DNA of 64,000 nucleotides from Ulota crispa (GCA_963920765.1 OY987250.1:18530409-18594408); one strand, 5' to 3'. Shown: positions 11,190 to 24,649, counted from the first letter of the stretch. Numbers and translations are program-made. Notes: generated by a model not told the origin, from the sequence alone.

Positions 11190-12590
11190 GGAAGATACAA
11201 GAGTTCCAAAATTTTGACTTGCAACTGCTAGCTTACTGGCGCTATCTACTACAGCTATTGTTGCGGCCAGCTAAGCATTGCTCCATTATTTGGCACTTTT
11301 CTTACGCAACGTTGGATGTCTACCCTACACAAGTACAATGCCTACAACTGTCACTACAGGAATGTGTCTAGGTACGCTGTTGGTGGCATGGTCAGGTAGT
11401 ACGCACTTTTTGTCAATGAAGCTTGGTCAGCTCCTCTCTTGATCAACCGCTCTATGGTCTTGGTCAACGTTCTTTTCCCAACTCCAACTTGCTGAGTTGT
11501 GTAGATTCACCAATATGCCTTCTTGTTGTTCACGGCTCCTTTGATCAAGGTCTTCAAAGTTGCTCACAAGGTTGTCTCCACAACAATTCAATGGATCATG
11601 GTCCCCAACGTTGTCCACCTGGCTGTCTCCTCAATTGTTGAATAATTAGCCCATTGATCCATCACCCTGACGCATTGATCATGCCCTCACCATTCATGGC
11701 CTGCCCATGCGCTCTCTCAATTGATGAAGCCACCTCCTACAAGCTCCTCAACTCTTTGATTGCTCCCTTGATCAACTTGCCTGCACTCGCCTACTACACC
11801 AAGAGTATAGATGCCGTGAACTCCCGGTCCAACTCCATGCCAATCTTGAAAGCTAGTATGCTGGAAGTTTGGCCATTGTCCATGCATGAAGTTTGGCCTC
11901 ATGACCTAGAACAAAGACAAATGACGCCTAGGGCCTTCATTAGTCTTGCAATTTGTAGTGTTTAGAGCCCATCCGCCACCACGTAGAAACTCAAAACCTT
12001 CCAATTTAGGCGTCCAAATATTTTTTCCATTTTGCCCCTCATAGTGATATAGCATTATTCACGTTCTCTTATTGCAAATCCCATTTCCCTCAATCTCCTA
12101 CAAACTTGCAATCTTGAGCAGTTTCTCTAATGCCTTAGTTTTATAATTGCAAATTCAAGCCATCAGTGTCTCACAAAATTCTTGATCCTTTCATGTTAAT
12201 ATCTTCTCCAAAGCTTGGTATGCTGTTATCCCCGGTGCATAGTAATGTTGAGAAATTCACCTAAAATCGTTGCACTTGTCCCCATATCTCTTGGATATTG
12301 ATTATGAAATCACAAATGATGGCATGTTTAACCAAATTGATTGGCCTTAAAGCCATGAGATGAAACACTCTAAACCCCCCACTTAATCACCTTCACAATA
12401 TATTCAAGAGCAACTTCATGTCACCAACTCCAACACCCGGTAGCTCCATTTTCAACACCATAATCACCAAATTCTGGCATTATTATCACCCATAACTGTC
12501 ATTTTTTCAATCATGCGCACATGTAAAAAACATCCTATTTGACTTCATGTTTTATGACTGGGCGTCCTAAACAACTATAAAACGATTATG
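11190..12590. other. intergenic, possible extension of the pogo-like remnant
   Basis: 11190-11990 is more GC-balanced than its surroundings and has short open frames on both strands, so it may be the upstream part of the decayed element. I recognise no domain. 12000-12590 shows nothing. Confidence 0.3.
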
Positions 12591-14415
12591 ATGTGACTAA
12601 AAAATGACTGACATTGAGATAGTTGTTCTTTAGTCATTCTTTTGAACAGTTCATCTAAAATTCTCCACAGAATTGTATTCTCCTAAATTCATAAGTACAT
12701 TTACATCCATAAACAGATGAAGTTGTTGTTGTGTTTGACGTCTTTTAGCTGGGGTTTTGGTTTGGTCATATGCCCAAAACATGAGTTTCTAGTACTACTA
12801 AGTTGTTACTAATGAACTACTAAAGAGTTACTGCATTCATTCCTCCACATTTTAATGCAAAATTACCTTTGTCATGATTTTCTCTCAAAATTTTGGAACC
12901 ACTCGTAGCATTATTTTTAGCTCTTTCTTGTTTTCTTGAGACTATGTGAACGCAATCCATTATAAGAGCCTTTTTTCGATTGTTTAGCATATTCTATGGC
13001 ACTACTAATCTATTACTAGAGTATTACTTTTGTAATTAAATTGGTTTAGAGTAGGTAAGCTATTCGAGTAGTTAGGAAAATACGCAGTCTATGGGTTGGA
13101 CATTGCTAGGCACCAATTCTATACCTACTACTTTGCAACTAACTCATGATTAATAAATGACTTTTATGTGATTTTAGTATGCAATTAACTAAAGACTAGT
13201 GAATGACTTCTACATGGTTTTGCCTCTCTTGCTGAGTTAATATTGTTCTTTCTATTGCATTAATTTCTCGATTAGGGTTTGCTTTTATTTCATTGATTAT
13301 GGGTGAGGGGCAAAGAATATTCTAGGGTTTAGGATTCAGGGTTTAGGGATTTGGGATTTAATGGAAGTTAACAAAAAGTGGTCATAGACGATATGTCACC
13401 AACTCACCACATCAGTTAAATTATTACATAGTGACTGCACAATGATTGCACAATGATTGCATAGTAACTAGAAGACTAGTATGGAAGAACCCAATTATAG
13501 TCATACATTTGTTGTGACTTAATAGTTCATGGGCTTTTTTTCTTCTATTGTTATTATTAGAATATAACTTAAGCAAATTAATTTGCAATTTACTATATAG
13601 TGTGCTTTTTGGGTATATGCATTGTGGCTTTCAAAACAAGAAATTTCTTGTTTCAATTCCAATCAACTATTTGAAATGGGTGTATTTTGGTTAATTCATT
13701 AAACTGTAGGTTTAGAGATTTAATCATATTTTAGTTTTACATGAGTTGTAGTTGGGTCACTATGATCTTCTCTAAGCATGAGTTAGTTGTATTTGAATCA
13801 TAAATTTAATACAATATTGTTGTTATTATTATAGTTATTATTATTATTGTTATTATTATTATCATTAACAATTTAAAAGCTACAATTAAAGCTCTTTGAA
13901 AACTTAAAAAATGAAATTTCATAAATATTATTATTTTTTGACAATTTTGATTGTTTTTTAAAGATAGAAGACAAAAGAAAATCATCTGTTTAAAAAAAAT
14001 TAATACATTCAAATATTAGAAGTTAAAATATTAATATTTACAAAAAAGTTTGTTTCTAATGCTTAAAATTTGGATTTTAACATGTAAATAGTCCATTTTG
14101 AGGTAAATATGTGATTTAAACACATTGTTGATGTTAAATTTGCCAAAAAAAGTGTTGTTTAAGTTTTAATAGCAATCAGCCCTAAAATCAAGTTGTAGTT
14201 TTACAATCAATTTGGACTTTGGACCCTTCATTGAAATTAGGGTTGGTAGTTTGTAGGGTGTAGATGTGGCCACCACCTTTGGGTTTAGGTTTAGGGTTTA
14301 GCTTTGCGACCTTGATTTGTTGGCTTGTGCTCTTCAAAAGGTTTGTTGATTCTGCACATTTGTCAAAGTTTGTTGGCTCTGCGCTCTTCTTAGATTTGTT
14401 TGCTCTTCACTCTTC
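12591..14415. other. AT-rich intergenic DNA with TGACTA words, telomere-like runs and an ATT-rich tract
   Basis: No gene. Features seen: scattered ATGACTA/TAGTCAT words at 12595-12650 and 13420-13500; short degenerate TTTAGGG runs at about 13323-13362 and 14279-14302; and an ATT/TTA-rich simple repeat at about 13815-13870. Confidence 0.5.
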
Positions 14416-14419
14416 TTAA

Positions 14420-15348
14420 CCTCTAAAGGACTAAGCCATTTTTTTAGTGAAAATCACTCAAAATTGCCACTTTTGGGGGGGTTAGTAAGAGGGTAATTTT
14501 TTGAAAATTTGGGAAATCTAGCCGTAGTATCTTGCCTTAGATTGGATTAGGTACTTGTGGAAAAATAAATCAGGTCATTCAAGATGGAGATGAGTGAGAT
14601 ATTTACATCTAAAGTGAAAAGAAAAGATTTTTTTCATGCTGCCCCAAAATTTCAGAAGCCTTTGACCATTCCTACATGAAAATAATTGCTCTATGCAACT
14701 TTGCGCTTTATTTTTCCCATGTAGGAGATCAAGCTAGCTATGTGTGGGAGAATTTTCAAATCAATTGGAACTACACAATACATGGGAAAAATCAGTAAGT
14801 AAAAAGAAGTAGAGATTGAGTTAAATCACTAAATTGTTAAGAATTTAATTATTGAAATGAAAATTGCAAATCCTAATGGTCAAAATGTTGTGATAAATAA
14901 TCTACTTCCTTTGGTTTAATTTTTTTTTGAAATAATGAAAATTGAGTAAATTAAAGGACTTCAAAGTTTATTTTAGAGTAGAGAATCCATAATTGTCCAC
15001 AAACAAAAACTCCTCATAACTTTGATCTCATTGATTGAAATTGAATGTTTCAAAGCTGATCACCTATAAAAAAAATCTAAAGAACCAATTTCAAATTTTG
15101 ATTTTAAAAAAAATCGTTTTTAAAGAAGTTTTTGGGCTGCCCAGGCGGGCAGTTCTCCCCAACTTTTCAGAAATTCTTGCATAACTTCTTCAATAATTGT
15201 CGGAATGAGGAAAAAATTAGATGCCTGCGTAGATCTTTGAATTTCCCACCTTTAATAAAAGTTTCAGAAAATCTCACAAAGTAGCTTATCCAAAGGTACA
15301 TGCCCAAACTCCCACCTGTCCCCCAAAGGGATAACAATCCTTTAGGGG
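14420..15348 (-). mobile_element. TTAA-flanked piggyBac-like MITE, family A copy 2 (929 bp, reversed)
   Basis: TTAA at 14416-14419 and 15349-15352 flank CCTCTAAAGGACTAAGCC... and ...CCTTTAGGGG. The interior is the reverse complement of the 7.4 kb copy: the AAACTTTTATT...GATTGGGAATTC segment appears here inverted near 15235-15265. Confidence 0.85.
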
Positions 15349-15352
15349 TTAA

Positions 15353-15903
15353 ATTTGCTCGTTCAGCTCTTTTGTTAAGTTTGCTTGCTCCACGCATTTC
15401 TTGAAGTTTGTTGGCTCCATACACTTTTTTGGGTTTGTTGGCTCTAGTATGTTCTTTGCAAGTTTGCTTGCTTTGTGCACTTATCAAGGTTTATTGGCTT
15501 TGCATGCTACTGCATTGTAATGAATTTTTAGATTGTGCTTCATTGTCTATATGGAATTGCAAGCGTGTGCAAATGATGTTGTTTGGGTTTAGAGAACAGT
15601 GTGTGATAGTTTGTGAGCACTAAATAAGTAGTAGATACACTTTGAGGTTTTGAAAGCCTTGAACCGCATATTTGAATTTTATATGGAGTCTGTATTGAAT
15701 TGTGATTGAACAGCAATTGCAAATTGATTGGATTGTGATTGCATGGCGACTGCTCCCTAACTGCATTGCAACTAAATTGTGATTGTATCATGACTGTAAT
15801 GAGACTTCATAGGGAATGCATAAGAACTTTATTGTGACTATAGCATGACCTTAGTTTGATTGTGTGATTATCGGTAGACTACAATGTGACGTTGTTATTA
15901 GGG
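15353..15903. other. intergenic, nothing recognised
   Basis: No supported gene. Repeated GTTTGTTGGCT-type phrases at 15365-15500 resemble text at 14325-14400 on the far side of the neighbouring TTAA element, and TTGTGATTG/TGACTA words begin at about 15700. Confidence 0.4.
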
Positions 15904-16240
15904 TTGTTATTTCAAGCAAGTTGAAGTTGTCAAACAACACGGATGGGCAGACAAATCAGACCGTATGGGCGGATTAGGGCATTTTTAGGGTTTTTGACCT
16001 AAAAATGGAAGAATCAAATTATAAATTTTCATTTTTATTATGTGATATTGCTTTGAATTCACGTTTTGACTTCATGTTGGCAACAATGAGTGTCACTAGC
16101 ATGTACAAAGTAAATACTTTTATAATTTTGGACCATTTTTCAAAGTCAACTATGAGTTGACTTCACCAAATAGACAATGACCTTAATTGGACACTTTGGG
16201 CGTACGAGCGGATAGATAGACGGGCGGCCTAATGTAACAA
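15904..16240 (+). repeat. TTGTTA-ended interspersed repeat, copy 1 (337 bp)
   Basis: It begins TTGTTATTTCAAG and ends ...ATGTAACAA. The core (ATGTTGGCAACAATGAGTGT and a short palindrome GTCAACTATGAGTTGAC) recurs at 40281-40613 and, inverted, at 51136-51469. Termini are short inverted repeats. Superfamily unknown. Confidence 0.75.
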
Positions 16241-17743
16241 CCATGGTTGTTATGTCTAAATGATGCCTGCATTTGTGACTAGTTTGTAACTAAATTTTCT
16301 ATGCTTTTTTGAATGGTTGGTGACTATATTTTGTTTGAGGAGTTATTGCATTGTGAACTTCAAACCTCTTGTGACTATATGGCAACTCTGTCATCAACCT
16401 CTTGTGACTATATGGCAATTGTGTTGTCACTGCAATTTTACTTCAACTCCACTCTATTGTGACCGGGCTGAGATTACTTTATAATAACTAACCACCAACA
16501 TTGAAGCTAAAAATGATGACTATGTGGTGACTAATAGAGAACTATCTGCTACCATTATAGGTAAATCCAACTATCTCTATGCGACATGCAATTACCCTAA
16601 ATCCTAAGATACAACTAAGATATGACTAAGATACAACTAAGTGGAATGTGCAAATGACTATGTTAGTTTAGCATTACTTACTATTTTATAAACTCAAATA
16701 GTATAATACAACTAGAAAACAACTAACCTAGCACTACAAAATGAGTGTACGTTCTCACCTAAGCACCATGATACCTTGACTCAAAACTAATGAACAACTG
16801 ATACATGACTAAATGAGAACTATGTGGTCACTTATCTGTTAGACCATTACTGAATGTTGATTGACGCTTTGATAGCAAATGTGGATCTAGTAAAGCAATT
16901 ACTAAGATTAAGACATGTTGCACATGATAGTTTGATTTTGTCAATGGAAACGTAATGGCACCCTTGGAAATTGGGAAAATTTGAATGCCCGTAGGAAAGA
17001 ATGGACAGTTGGATTCAAGAAAGAGAGAACATTTCTTTCTCTACCTGATAAAGACAAAGCTTGCAAGACGTATAGGATGAGATACTGTAATGTCCTAAAT
17101 GACTACATGACAAAGACTACTAAACAACTAAAGAATGACTAAATTGCAACCAAATAAGACCAGTTATGATACAGTCATTCAGCAAGAAATGACTCATTTT
17201 TTAGTCATTTGTAGCAGTCATATAAGACGCTGTTTTTTACATGTGGCGGAGGAGGGGACAAAAGCTTGGACAAAACAACGGATATGGATGCAAAAGTAGG
17301 TGACACCCATGGGGATAATCACGCTTATGGATGCCTCTACCTTACACCAAATTGAGAAGGAAGAGGAAATGGCAAGGAGGAGAGAGGGCAAGAGGACAAA
17401 GAGAACCTGACTTTTCATTGTTCAATTTTACTTCCTAGTATACACATAACAAATAACCAGCGTACATATATCAATTTCCTAATTTTAAGTAGTTTTTGAT
17501 TTTCATCAAAGACTCCCTTACAATTTGGATGTTGTGTATGCTTGGCTGTACCTTGAAATGCACCTTACATGATGTTAGTTTTGTTTTTTTCATTGTTTGC
17601 CATCTAGAGCCCCAGACAAAAAGCCGTAGTCCTTTTTAAAACCCCTCCCACACAATCAATTCTTCATCAAATTTTAAAAGTGATTACATATTTGAAAAGC
17701 TTGCTAAGAGGGATAAAATGTATTAGAATTTGAAAAGAAGATT
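16241..17743. repeat. region rich in GTGACTA/TAGTCA words
   Basis: No gene. The words ATGACTA, GTGACTA, ACAACTAA and their complements recur densely. A 24-bp phrase around CTCTTGTGACTATATGGCAA occurs twice about 36 bp apart near 16365 and 16402. The stretch 17085-17230 (TCCTAAATGACTACATGAC... ...AGTCATTTGTAGCAGTCAT) looks like a worn relative of the CACTA MITEs at 42.5 and 49.0 kb. Confidence 0.5.
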
Positions 17744-17992
17744 CACTACAAGAAAAAGGGCTGTTTTTATTAAGGACTTTGACTACAAAAAAGACTAACA
17801 CGACTAAGACTAATTGACTAGTCAAATGACCACATGTAGTCATAAATAATTTAATTTTTAATTTAATTTATAACTACAGGTAGTCATAAATTAGATTATT
17901 TAATTGACACTAGACTAGTCAAATAGTCTTAGTTGTTGTACTGTTTTGGTAGTCAAAATCCTTAGTAAAAAATAACCCTTTTTCTTGTAGTG
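17744..17992. mobile_element. CACTA-type MITE, 249 bp
   Basis: Perfect 17-bp terminal inverted repeats CACTACAAGAAAAAGGG / CCCTTTTTCTTGTAGTG, flanked by ATT at 17741-17743 and 17993-17995, the 3-bp duplication expected of CACTA elements. The interior is largely palindromic, with repeated TAGTCA words. No coding. Confidence 0.93.
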
Positions 17993-18441
17993 ATTATTCT
18001 TGTTTCATGTTTTTAATCCATGCCAAACGCAATTTTGCACAAATAAGTATGCCATATTTATCAACTTTTACCAACATCATCAACATCTTTGTGGCTTTTA
18101 ATCTCCTTTTAGAACTTGAAATTGTCTCAACTCAAGCAAACCTATTGTACATTAAGAATGGATTGAGAATATATAGGTGGTAATTTGTTGACAAACTTAT
18201 ACTAATTTTAAAGTATTTAAATCTTAACTGGGTTTTTTTTTCAAATATTTTTTCTCTAATACTTCTCCTTATTAGATTTACGTCAAACTTTAACTAGATT
18301 TGCTCCTTTTTCTAAGCTTTTAAATATGTAATTAGTGTTAAATTTGGTAAAGTATTGATTGCGTGAGATTTCTTTAAAAAAAGACTATAACTTTTTGTCC
18401 AGGACACTAGTAAAGATGAAGTCTTGAAGTGTAACACAATG

Positions 18442-19208
18442 GGGTGAATGCATGGTTGAGTGGCTCAAAATCGTGTCACACTATAAAAAACTGCACACAT
18501 CCCAATTTTCAAATTCCTAAAAGCTACATTAGGAATTTTCAAAAAAGATTAAAAAGTCCATTGTAGAGATTTAAACTTCATTGTATCTACAATAATGTTG
18601 TTCAGTTTCTTCTTTGGCATTTTATGGAAGTGTAAAGGACTTTTGAAAAAACACGAGTGTGACATTTCTACTGGCAGCAAGTTTTTCAAGGACTTTTTAA
18701 AAATAACATAGTTACTTAAGAGAATACAAAGGACTAGGATTCTAGTGGGTATTTGAATAAAATTTTAAGAAATTATAATCTTGTCTTGTAAGTGTGTATT
18801 GAATGTTTGCAAAGGACTTTTTAATGCCCTTTTTAACCTTGGATTTTACAAAGTCTTTTTCTCCTTTGTCTTTTATTTTTTTCCTAATTTTTTTTTTCAA
18901 CTTGAATATTTTTTTGAGTTCTAGGATAGGTTTTAGCAATAAAGACTTTTTGAATAACTTTGATTGATTTAAATCTAAGCCGTAGAACACAGCCTGTAGT
19001 GGGTAATTTCAAAAAGAACAAATCCGGAGACATCGGACCGTTGGATTGAGTTTATAAGTCCATTGTAGACATGAAGAGGCCACTTAGCCGCCAAGACACT
19101 TCATGCAATTACAAACTAACAATTGAATCAAAATCTGTAAACCCACGTAAGGGACTCTGAAGATAGGGACTTTTGCCAAAATTGAGCCACTCAATCTTGC
19201 ATTCACCC
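18442..19208. mobile_element. GGGTGAA-ended TIR element, family B copy 1 (about 767 bp)
   Basis: Ends GGGTGAATGCATGGTTGAG... and ...CTCAATCTTGCATTCACCC match over 27 bp with two mismatches. A second copy at 54283-55048 differs at only about ten positions by eye. Flanks AATG/CATG match imperfectly. The lysine-rich minus-strand frame inside (18742-18990) recurs in both copies but is low-complexity and resembles no transposase, so I treat the element as non-autonomous. Confidence 0.85.
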
Positions 19209-20185
19209 CATGGAACTAATTTAATGTACAAATTAGATGTTTTAGATTATCTCTTCTTTTTAAAGTCACATCATATCATGTTTTTTTATACAAAACTTAA
19301 AGTTACAAGTACAAAAGTAATTTCTTGTGAAGAAATAAAGTTAGGTGATACTAAAATCTTGAAATTTTGCCATTTCTTTAGGCGCATAACACTCCTTATC
19401 AATTTTACACTTAAAGTTTTATTTAGTATACAACTCTTTTGAGTTGAAAGCAAGACATTGTTGAATATGATCCAAGCACATTGAGTTTCCTTGTCTCTAT
19501 ACTAACATTTTAATGTCAACATTATTGAAGGCATCTCCAAAGAAGATGAAAGGGCATGGTTATAAACTAGCTAAGCTAAACATTATAATGCAAATTTGTC
19601 AAAGAATGTAGTGCTCTGTTTGTATTAATTTTTTTTAAGTCTTATGTTTTGGCATAGAGTTGCAAGTGCAAAAAAACAACCTCAATTTTGGAAGGAACTT
19701 AATGTAATTGAATTGCATGTAACAACTTTAGTTGGATACATCATCAATTATATTATAGAATAAGAACAAAGAGAAAGGCCAAATGAATAGCAATACTTCA
19801 TGATGCTTGAAATGCTAAAATGAACAAATTTCAACTCAAATAGAAGTGGATTGTTTTTCAGAAGTTGATAGTCAACATTGACCCTTGAAATCACTATAAA
19901 TTAGTTATAATATATACATCTCAAACTCTCAAAATCTCAAGTTCAATACTAAAAAGCCATTTAAAAAAAAAAATCATAACGATTATTGGTGTGTGCTTTT
20001 TTAATATTAAATCAATTGACAATTGAATCAATAGTGAATCTTGGCATTAGGAAAAATTTGAGCCCTCTAGAAGGCCCTTAAGAGATTTGCTTATAGAGAA
20101 ATTTTTTGACTATTTCAAATGTCAAATCTGACCTCTGTCACGCAGTCAGATCATATGGCACATTGTACTAACCACTAAAAAAAAG
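19209..20185. other. AT-rich intergenic, nothing recognised
   Basis: The only long open frame (19173-19442) starts inside the family B terminus and shows no recognisable protein. No repeat boundary noted. Confidence 0.4.
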
Positions 20186-20219
20186 TTATATATATATATA
20201 TAAATATATATAAATATAT

Positions 20220-20277
<58 letters not shown>

Positions 20278-20325
20278 TATATTTATATATATATTTATAT
20301 ATATTTATATATATTTATATATATT
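20186..20325. repeat. (TA)n microsatellite with TATATAAA/TTTATATA interruptions
   Basis: About 140 bp of nearly pure TA dinucleotide. The flanks are TTTATATATA-type units, so the tract is self-complementary and could form a hairpin. Confidence 0.97.
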
Positions 20326-20749
20326 ACTGATTTTTTACCTCTGTTATGTAGCAAGCACGCATTCATAAGAGCCTTTTGGAGGGCTCAGAATTTTGCTAAT
20401 GGGGGGGGTCACACACTTACATTTGTATATCATGTGCAATAATGGGGTATTTAAAGGGGGGGTATTTATGTTTTCTAAGGGAGTTTTTTCTTCTATATCT
20501 TTAGATAAAAAGCTACTATGGTGTATTTTACACCATCCTATTTTTATTTGTATATAGTTTAGAGAACAAAATTATGACACCTTGTTTTATTTACAAATTG
20601 AAAATTACAATAATTGAGAAAACAAAAGCTAGGAGCATTCAAATTACTAGAACACATGTCTGTAGAGAATCACTCTTTTTTTGCTCTAACCTGCTTGCTC
20701 TCACCTGTGATACTATTCCAATATTATGATTTCAAATTACAACAAGCAT

Positions 20750-20946
20750 CACTAGAAGAAAACTACGTTGGAACTCACTAAAAATTGTAAGGTAGTTTAT
20801 TGTTGAGTTCCATGTTGCCAACTCAAAATTTTGCTAAATAGTGCAAAATTTTGCGTTGTTCAACAAAACTTTGTGTTCAAAACATGGAACTCAATATAAA
20901 CTACCTTATAATTTTTAGTGGGTTTCAGTGCAATTTTCTACTAATG
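20750..20946. mobile_element. CACTA-type MITE, 197 bp
   Basis: Left end CACTAGAAGAAAACTACG and right end ...TTTTCTACTAATG are flanked by CAT at 20747-20749 and 20947-20949. Subterminal arms pair (AAATTGTAAGGTAGTTTA with TAAACTACCTTATAATTT). Last base triplet ATG instead of GTG. Confidence 0.85.
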
Positions 20947-21483
20947 CATGATTGAAATTGAAACATATAACCAAGTGCCTTCTTTAACCATATATCCGGT
21001 CTTTTTTGATACAATTCAAAGAGCCTTAAACTGAAATTATCACAAAGAAGACTAAAAATGAAACATAGAGCAAAGTATACTGCAAAGGTTATACAATTGC
21101 AAATATATATTCAAAAAGTTTAGGTGTTTACAATTAAGAATGATGATCACACTGTGTTTAGATACACAATAAACTGTAGCCAAAAACTGAATTTTGAGTG
21201 GAACATTTATAATTACAATGAAAATTTCATAGTAGAGCAGGAGTCAAGATTTTTACATAAATCTACAACAAGGGTATGAGCCCCAAAGTTAGCACCTTGG
21301 ATTAAAAGCTTAGTTCTAAATTTATTTTTCAAATTTTAGTAGGAAAATATGCCAAAAAGCCCTAAAAAGTATTTAAAGTTGGTTTTATGAAATAACTTAA
21401 TGTACATAGAAATTACCATATATCTTTTATTACCTAAATTATACTTTGTGTAAATTAAAAGTAGTTAAAAGATAAAACTTTAA
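20947..21483. other. AT-rich intergenic, nothing recognised
   Basis: No open frame, repeat boundary or RNA gene that I can support. Confidence 0.4.
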
Positions 21484-22396
21484 CCCCTAAAGGATCAAGC
21501 AAAGTTTTTGCCAAAAACTCTTCAAAACTACCATTTTTAAAGCATCAGCCAAATTTGAAAATAAAAACATATTTATGCATATGTGACCATAGAATCTTGT
21601 AGAAGAATGGTTTTAGGAGATGTGGAAAAAAATTTAGAGTTTTTCACCATGTGGATTGGAAGCTAGAATGGTTTGAAATCTCAAAAACGTCTTCAGAAAA
21701 ATCAGGCAACTACCCTTCAAAAGGTGAAATTCCTAAGGAAAAAAGGCCACGTGGGTGGTACTTCTCTAAATTCCTTATTTCACCTAAGCAAAGTACATGT
21801 TAAAAAGTTTCAAATCATTTGGAGTTGTATAACATATGGAAAGAAAGTAGTAAGTAAAAAGAAGTAGAGAATGATTCAAAACACAAAATTGTTAAGAATT
21901 TAATTATGAAAATGAAAAATGCTAATCCCAATGGTCATAATGTTGCAATAAACAATCTACACACTTTGGTTTTGTTTTTTTTCCAAAATGTTGAAAATTG
22001 AGTAAAATAAAGGAATTCAAAGTTTATTTTGGAGTAGAGAATCCACAACTGCCCGTAAACAAAAAATCCTCATAACTTTCATTTTGTTGATCAAAACGGA
22101 ATGATTCAAAGATTCCTACATTCAAATAAATCTCCTAAACCAATTTCAAATTTTTGTTTTTGAAAAAAGCGATTTTTAAAAATCTGCCCAAGCTGCCTCT
22201 TGAATGTAAAAAGCAACATATTAGGCCATAACTTTTTACTCATAAGTCTAAATGTCATGAAATTTAGTGCATATGAAAGATAAACCTTGTCCTCACATTC
22301 TTTTAAAACTTTAGACTAAAATATGAAAAGCTCCAATCATAGGTACCTGCCCAAAATCGCTATGTTTCTAAAAAAGAGGGCCTGGTCCTTTAGGGG
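21484..22396 (-). mobile_element. TTAA-flanked piggyBac-like MITE, family A copy 3 (913 bp, reversed)
   Basis: TTAA at 21480-21483 and 22397-22400. Ends CCCCTAAAGGATCAAGC... and ...GGTCCTTTAGGGG. The interior aligns with the 14.4 kb copy in the same orientation (for example AAAGTTTATTTTGGAGTAGA at about 22020). Confidence 0.88.
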
Positions 22397-22400
22397 TTAA

Positions 22401-23503
22401 ATAGGAAGCTAGAATTGGGTTCAACCTTAAATTTGCGGCAATTTCAAAAAGATAGACCATAGATTATTATTTTGCAAAACTATTGGGAAATCCCATAGGA
22501 GGTTCTACAAAAGTTTCGGGATTTTTGGTTGTTGAAATTCAATGTCTAGATGGTCAACCGCTGTAATTAGCAACAAAATATTCCTAGAAATTCCAACAAA
22601 ATTAATCAAAACCTACAAAAAATTAAAATATGTTATTTTGTGTCAATAAGAAGACATTCCAACAAATCTGAAGGCATTTTGATTGCAAGAACTACCTCCA
22701 TGGACAACTTTAGCAACTCTGACTTAAGGCGATGCTTTGACCAAGATTTTAGGAGCATCCGACTTTCATATTTGACAAAAGAGGAGAGTTTTCTTACTTC
22801 CACAATCATTTTGAACAAGTTGATGAAGTTAAAATTTTAGAAAAAAGTAAATTCTTCTATTTGGAGTTTTACTCTTATTATTGTGGCTATTTTTAGGCTT
22901 TTAAGTTTTAAAGTTGAAAAAAAATGCAAGGTGTCTATTGATATTAATTTTTGTCTTAAAAAACCAATGACACTTTATTAGTAAATTTGAGGATTTTAGT
23001 AGAATTGAGTAAGAAAACGCAAGGACCACTCATGGATGGATGAGATGTGATCCTTGGAGATTTGGTATATAGCACCTTCATTCTCCTATCTTTGTATCCT
23101 CTTTCATTTGTTAATTTACAATTGTATGTTTTTTTTGTAGTTTAATATCCATGCTTGTATTTTTCAGGACTTTTTGAGCTATATATTCCTTAAAGGACTT
23201 GGGAATCCCTTCAAGGTACTAACTAAGTTCATACTTCTTCTTACTTTGTACTAACAAAGTAGATTGAAGTCAATTCTTTAATTGTCTCTTGTGTTATGCT
23301 TCGTGGGGTAATCAAGCCCTTACAAGCTAATTTTCTTTGTTTTTTGTGTCTAAACTAATCCTATGAAGTTCTTAATCAAGAACATGGCTATGCTGCTGGC
23401 CAAGAATTCCTAGAGTCTTTGTAAACGCCTTATTTTGTTTTTTGATTAATTTTAGAGAGGTTGTTTTTTCCTTGGTGAAAAATTGGAACTAATCCTAGTT
23501 TAA
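22401..23503. other. AT-rich intergenic, nothing recognised
   Basis: Short overlapping frames on both strands at 22633-22840 have no recognisable product. No element ends found. Confidence 0.4.
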
Positions 23504-24171
23504 CCCCTAAATTTTTCATCGACCCAAATTAGGTCAATTGGTTTTTAGCAATGCCATTTCTGACCTTAGGAATGTGAAGAGTCACTTGAACTTTGACTCA
23601 TTTGAAAAATATACAAGTTAGCTATGTAGGGGTGTTTTCAAATTTAGAAGAAGAGTCACCATTGAATTTACAGAAATTTTCAAACCATGGGTGGTCTTGG
23701 AGTTGTAGTGTTAAATTTTGGCCTTAGATTTGTGAAAGTCTTCAATTTTACTCACAATTTTTGAAATTTAAGGGTAAAGTGGTCACTATTGCAAGACCAT
23801 TTTCTCACTCATTTTTTACCCTAAAAATACAAGACTTGTTTTTATGGGTATGGAACTTGATTACCTTGAAAATGAGCGTAAGGTGCCAACTTTTTATAAT
23901 GTTATGTGTCCAAAAGAGCCAATCAAAGCACAATTTCAACTACTCCAAAACATTAGTTTCCTTATTGTACCTTTTACATTTTTGTTATAATCTTCCAATC
24001 AAACCCTTGGATTGAAACCAAACTTTGCAGAGATGATAAGGACTTGGCTTTCTATAAGATCTTATGGTTACTTTGGCCTAAAAATGACTCATCATTCTTT
24101 TAGCCTCACCCTTTCATAACTTACAAAATTGAGGTCCAAAACACCTTAAAATGGCTAAAAAATTTTAAGGG
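23504..24171. mobile_element. TTAA-flanked element, 668 bp, distinct interior
   Basis: TTAA at 23500-23503 and 24172-24175 flank CCCCTAAATTTTTCATC... and ...TAAAAAATTTTAAGGG. The terminal form is shared with the other TTAA elements but the interior is unlike families A or C. No transposase frame. Confidence 0.7.
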
Positions 24172-24649
24172 TTAATTGTTTCAAAGTTGTGAGTTTTAGG
24201 AAAACAAGGAAATGTTTGGCAAAATTTCCAAATTTCCTAATTTCAAGTGATTAGAGTGAAGAGAGAGTCAATTCCTTCTTTTGGTATATTTTAAAAGTTG
24301 GTTTAGTTTAAAATAAAAAGGAAACCTTTGGCAAAATTCCTAACTTTAATTTACTGAATATTTAGTTGAGTAATTATGTGAAAAGTTTGAATTTGGAAGA
24401 AAACCTCTGGCAAAAATTAGAAATTGATGTTAACTCTCAAAGTTTACTCTCAAATTTTTGTTACTATAAATCTTCTCAAAGTTTTTGTTACTGTTCTCAA
24501 AATCTATGTATTATTCAAAGCTTTGGAAAAACATTCCATTATTGGCAGTTGCAAAGCATTTGTACAAAGTTATGTATCATTGAAAGCCCTTCATAGAGAA
24601 TTTGCATGGGGTAATACTAAAAATTGCACACTTTAACAAAAAAAAGGTT

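Noticed and set aside
13323..14302. TTTAGGG-like runs as evidence of a telomere
   Set aside because: Only two to four degenerate units, internal, with repeats on both sides. A chance or relic sequence is more likely.
18742..18990. Lysine-rich open frame on -, repeated at 54583-54873
   Set aside because: Identical because it lies in both copies of the same 766-bp non-autonomous element. It is low-complexity, AT-driven and without any transposase motif.
20186..20325. TA tract as a replication origin or regulatory element
   Set aside because: Simple microsatellite with no supporting features.
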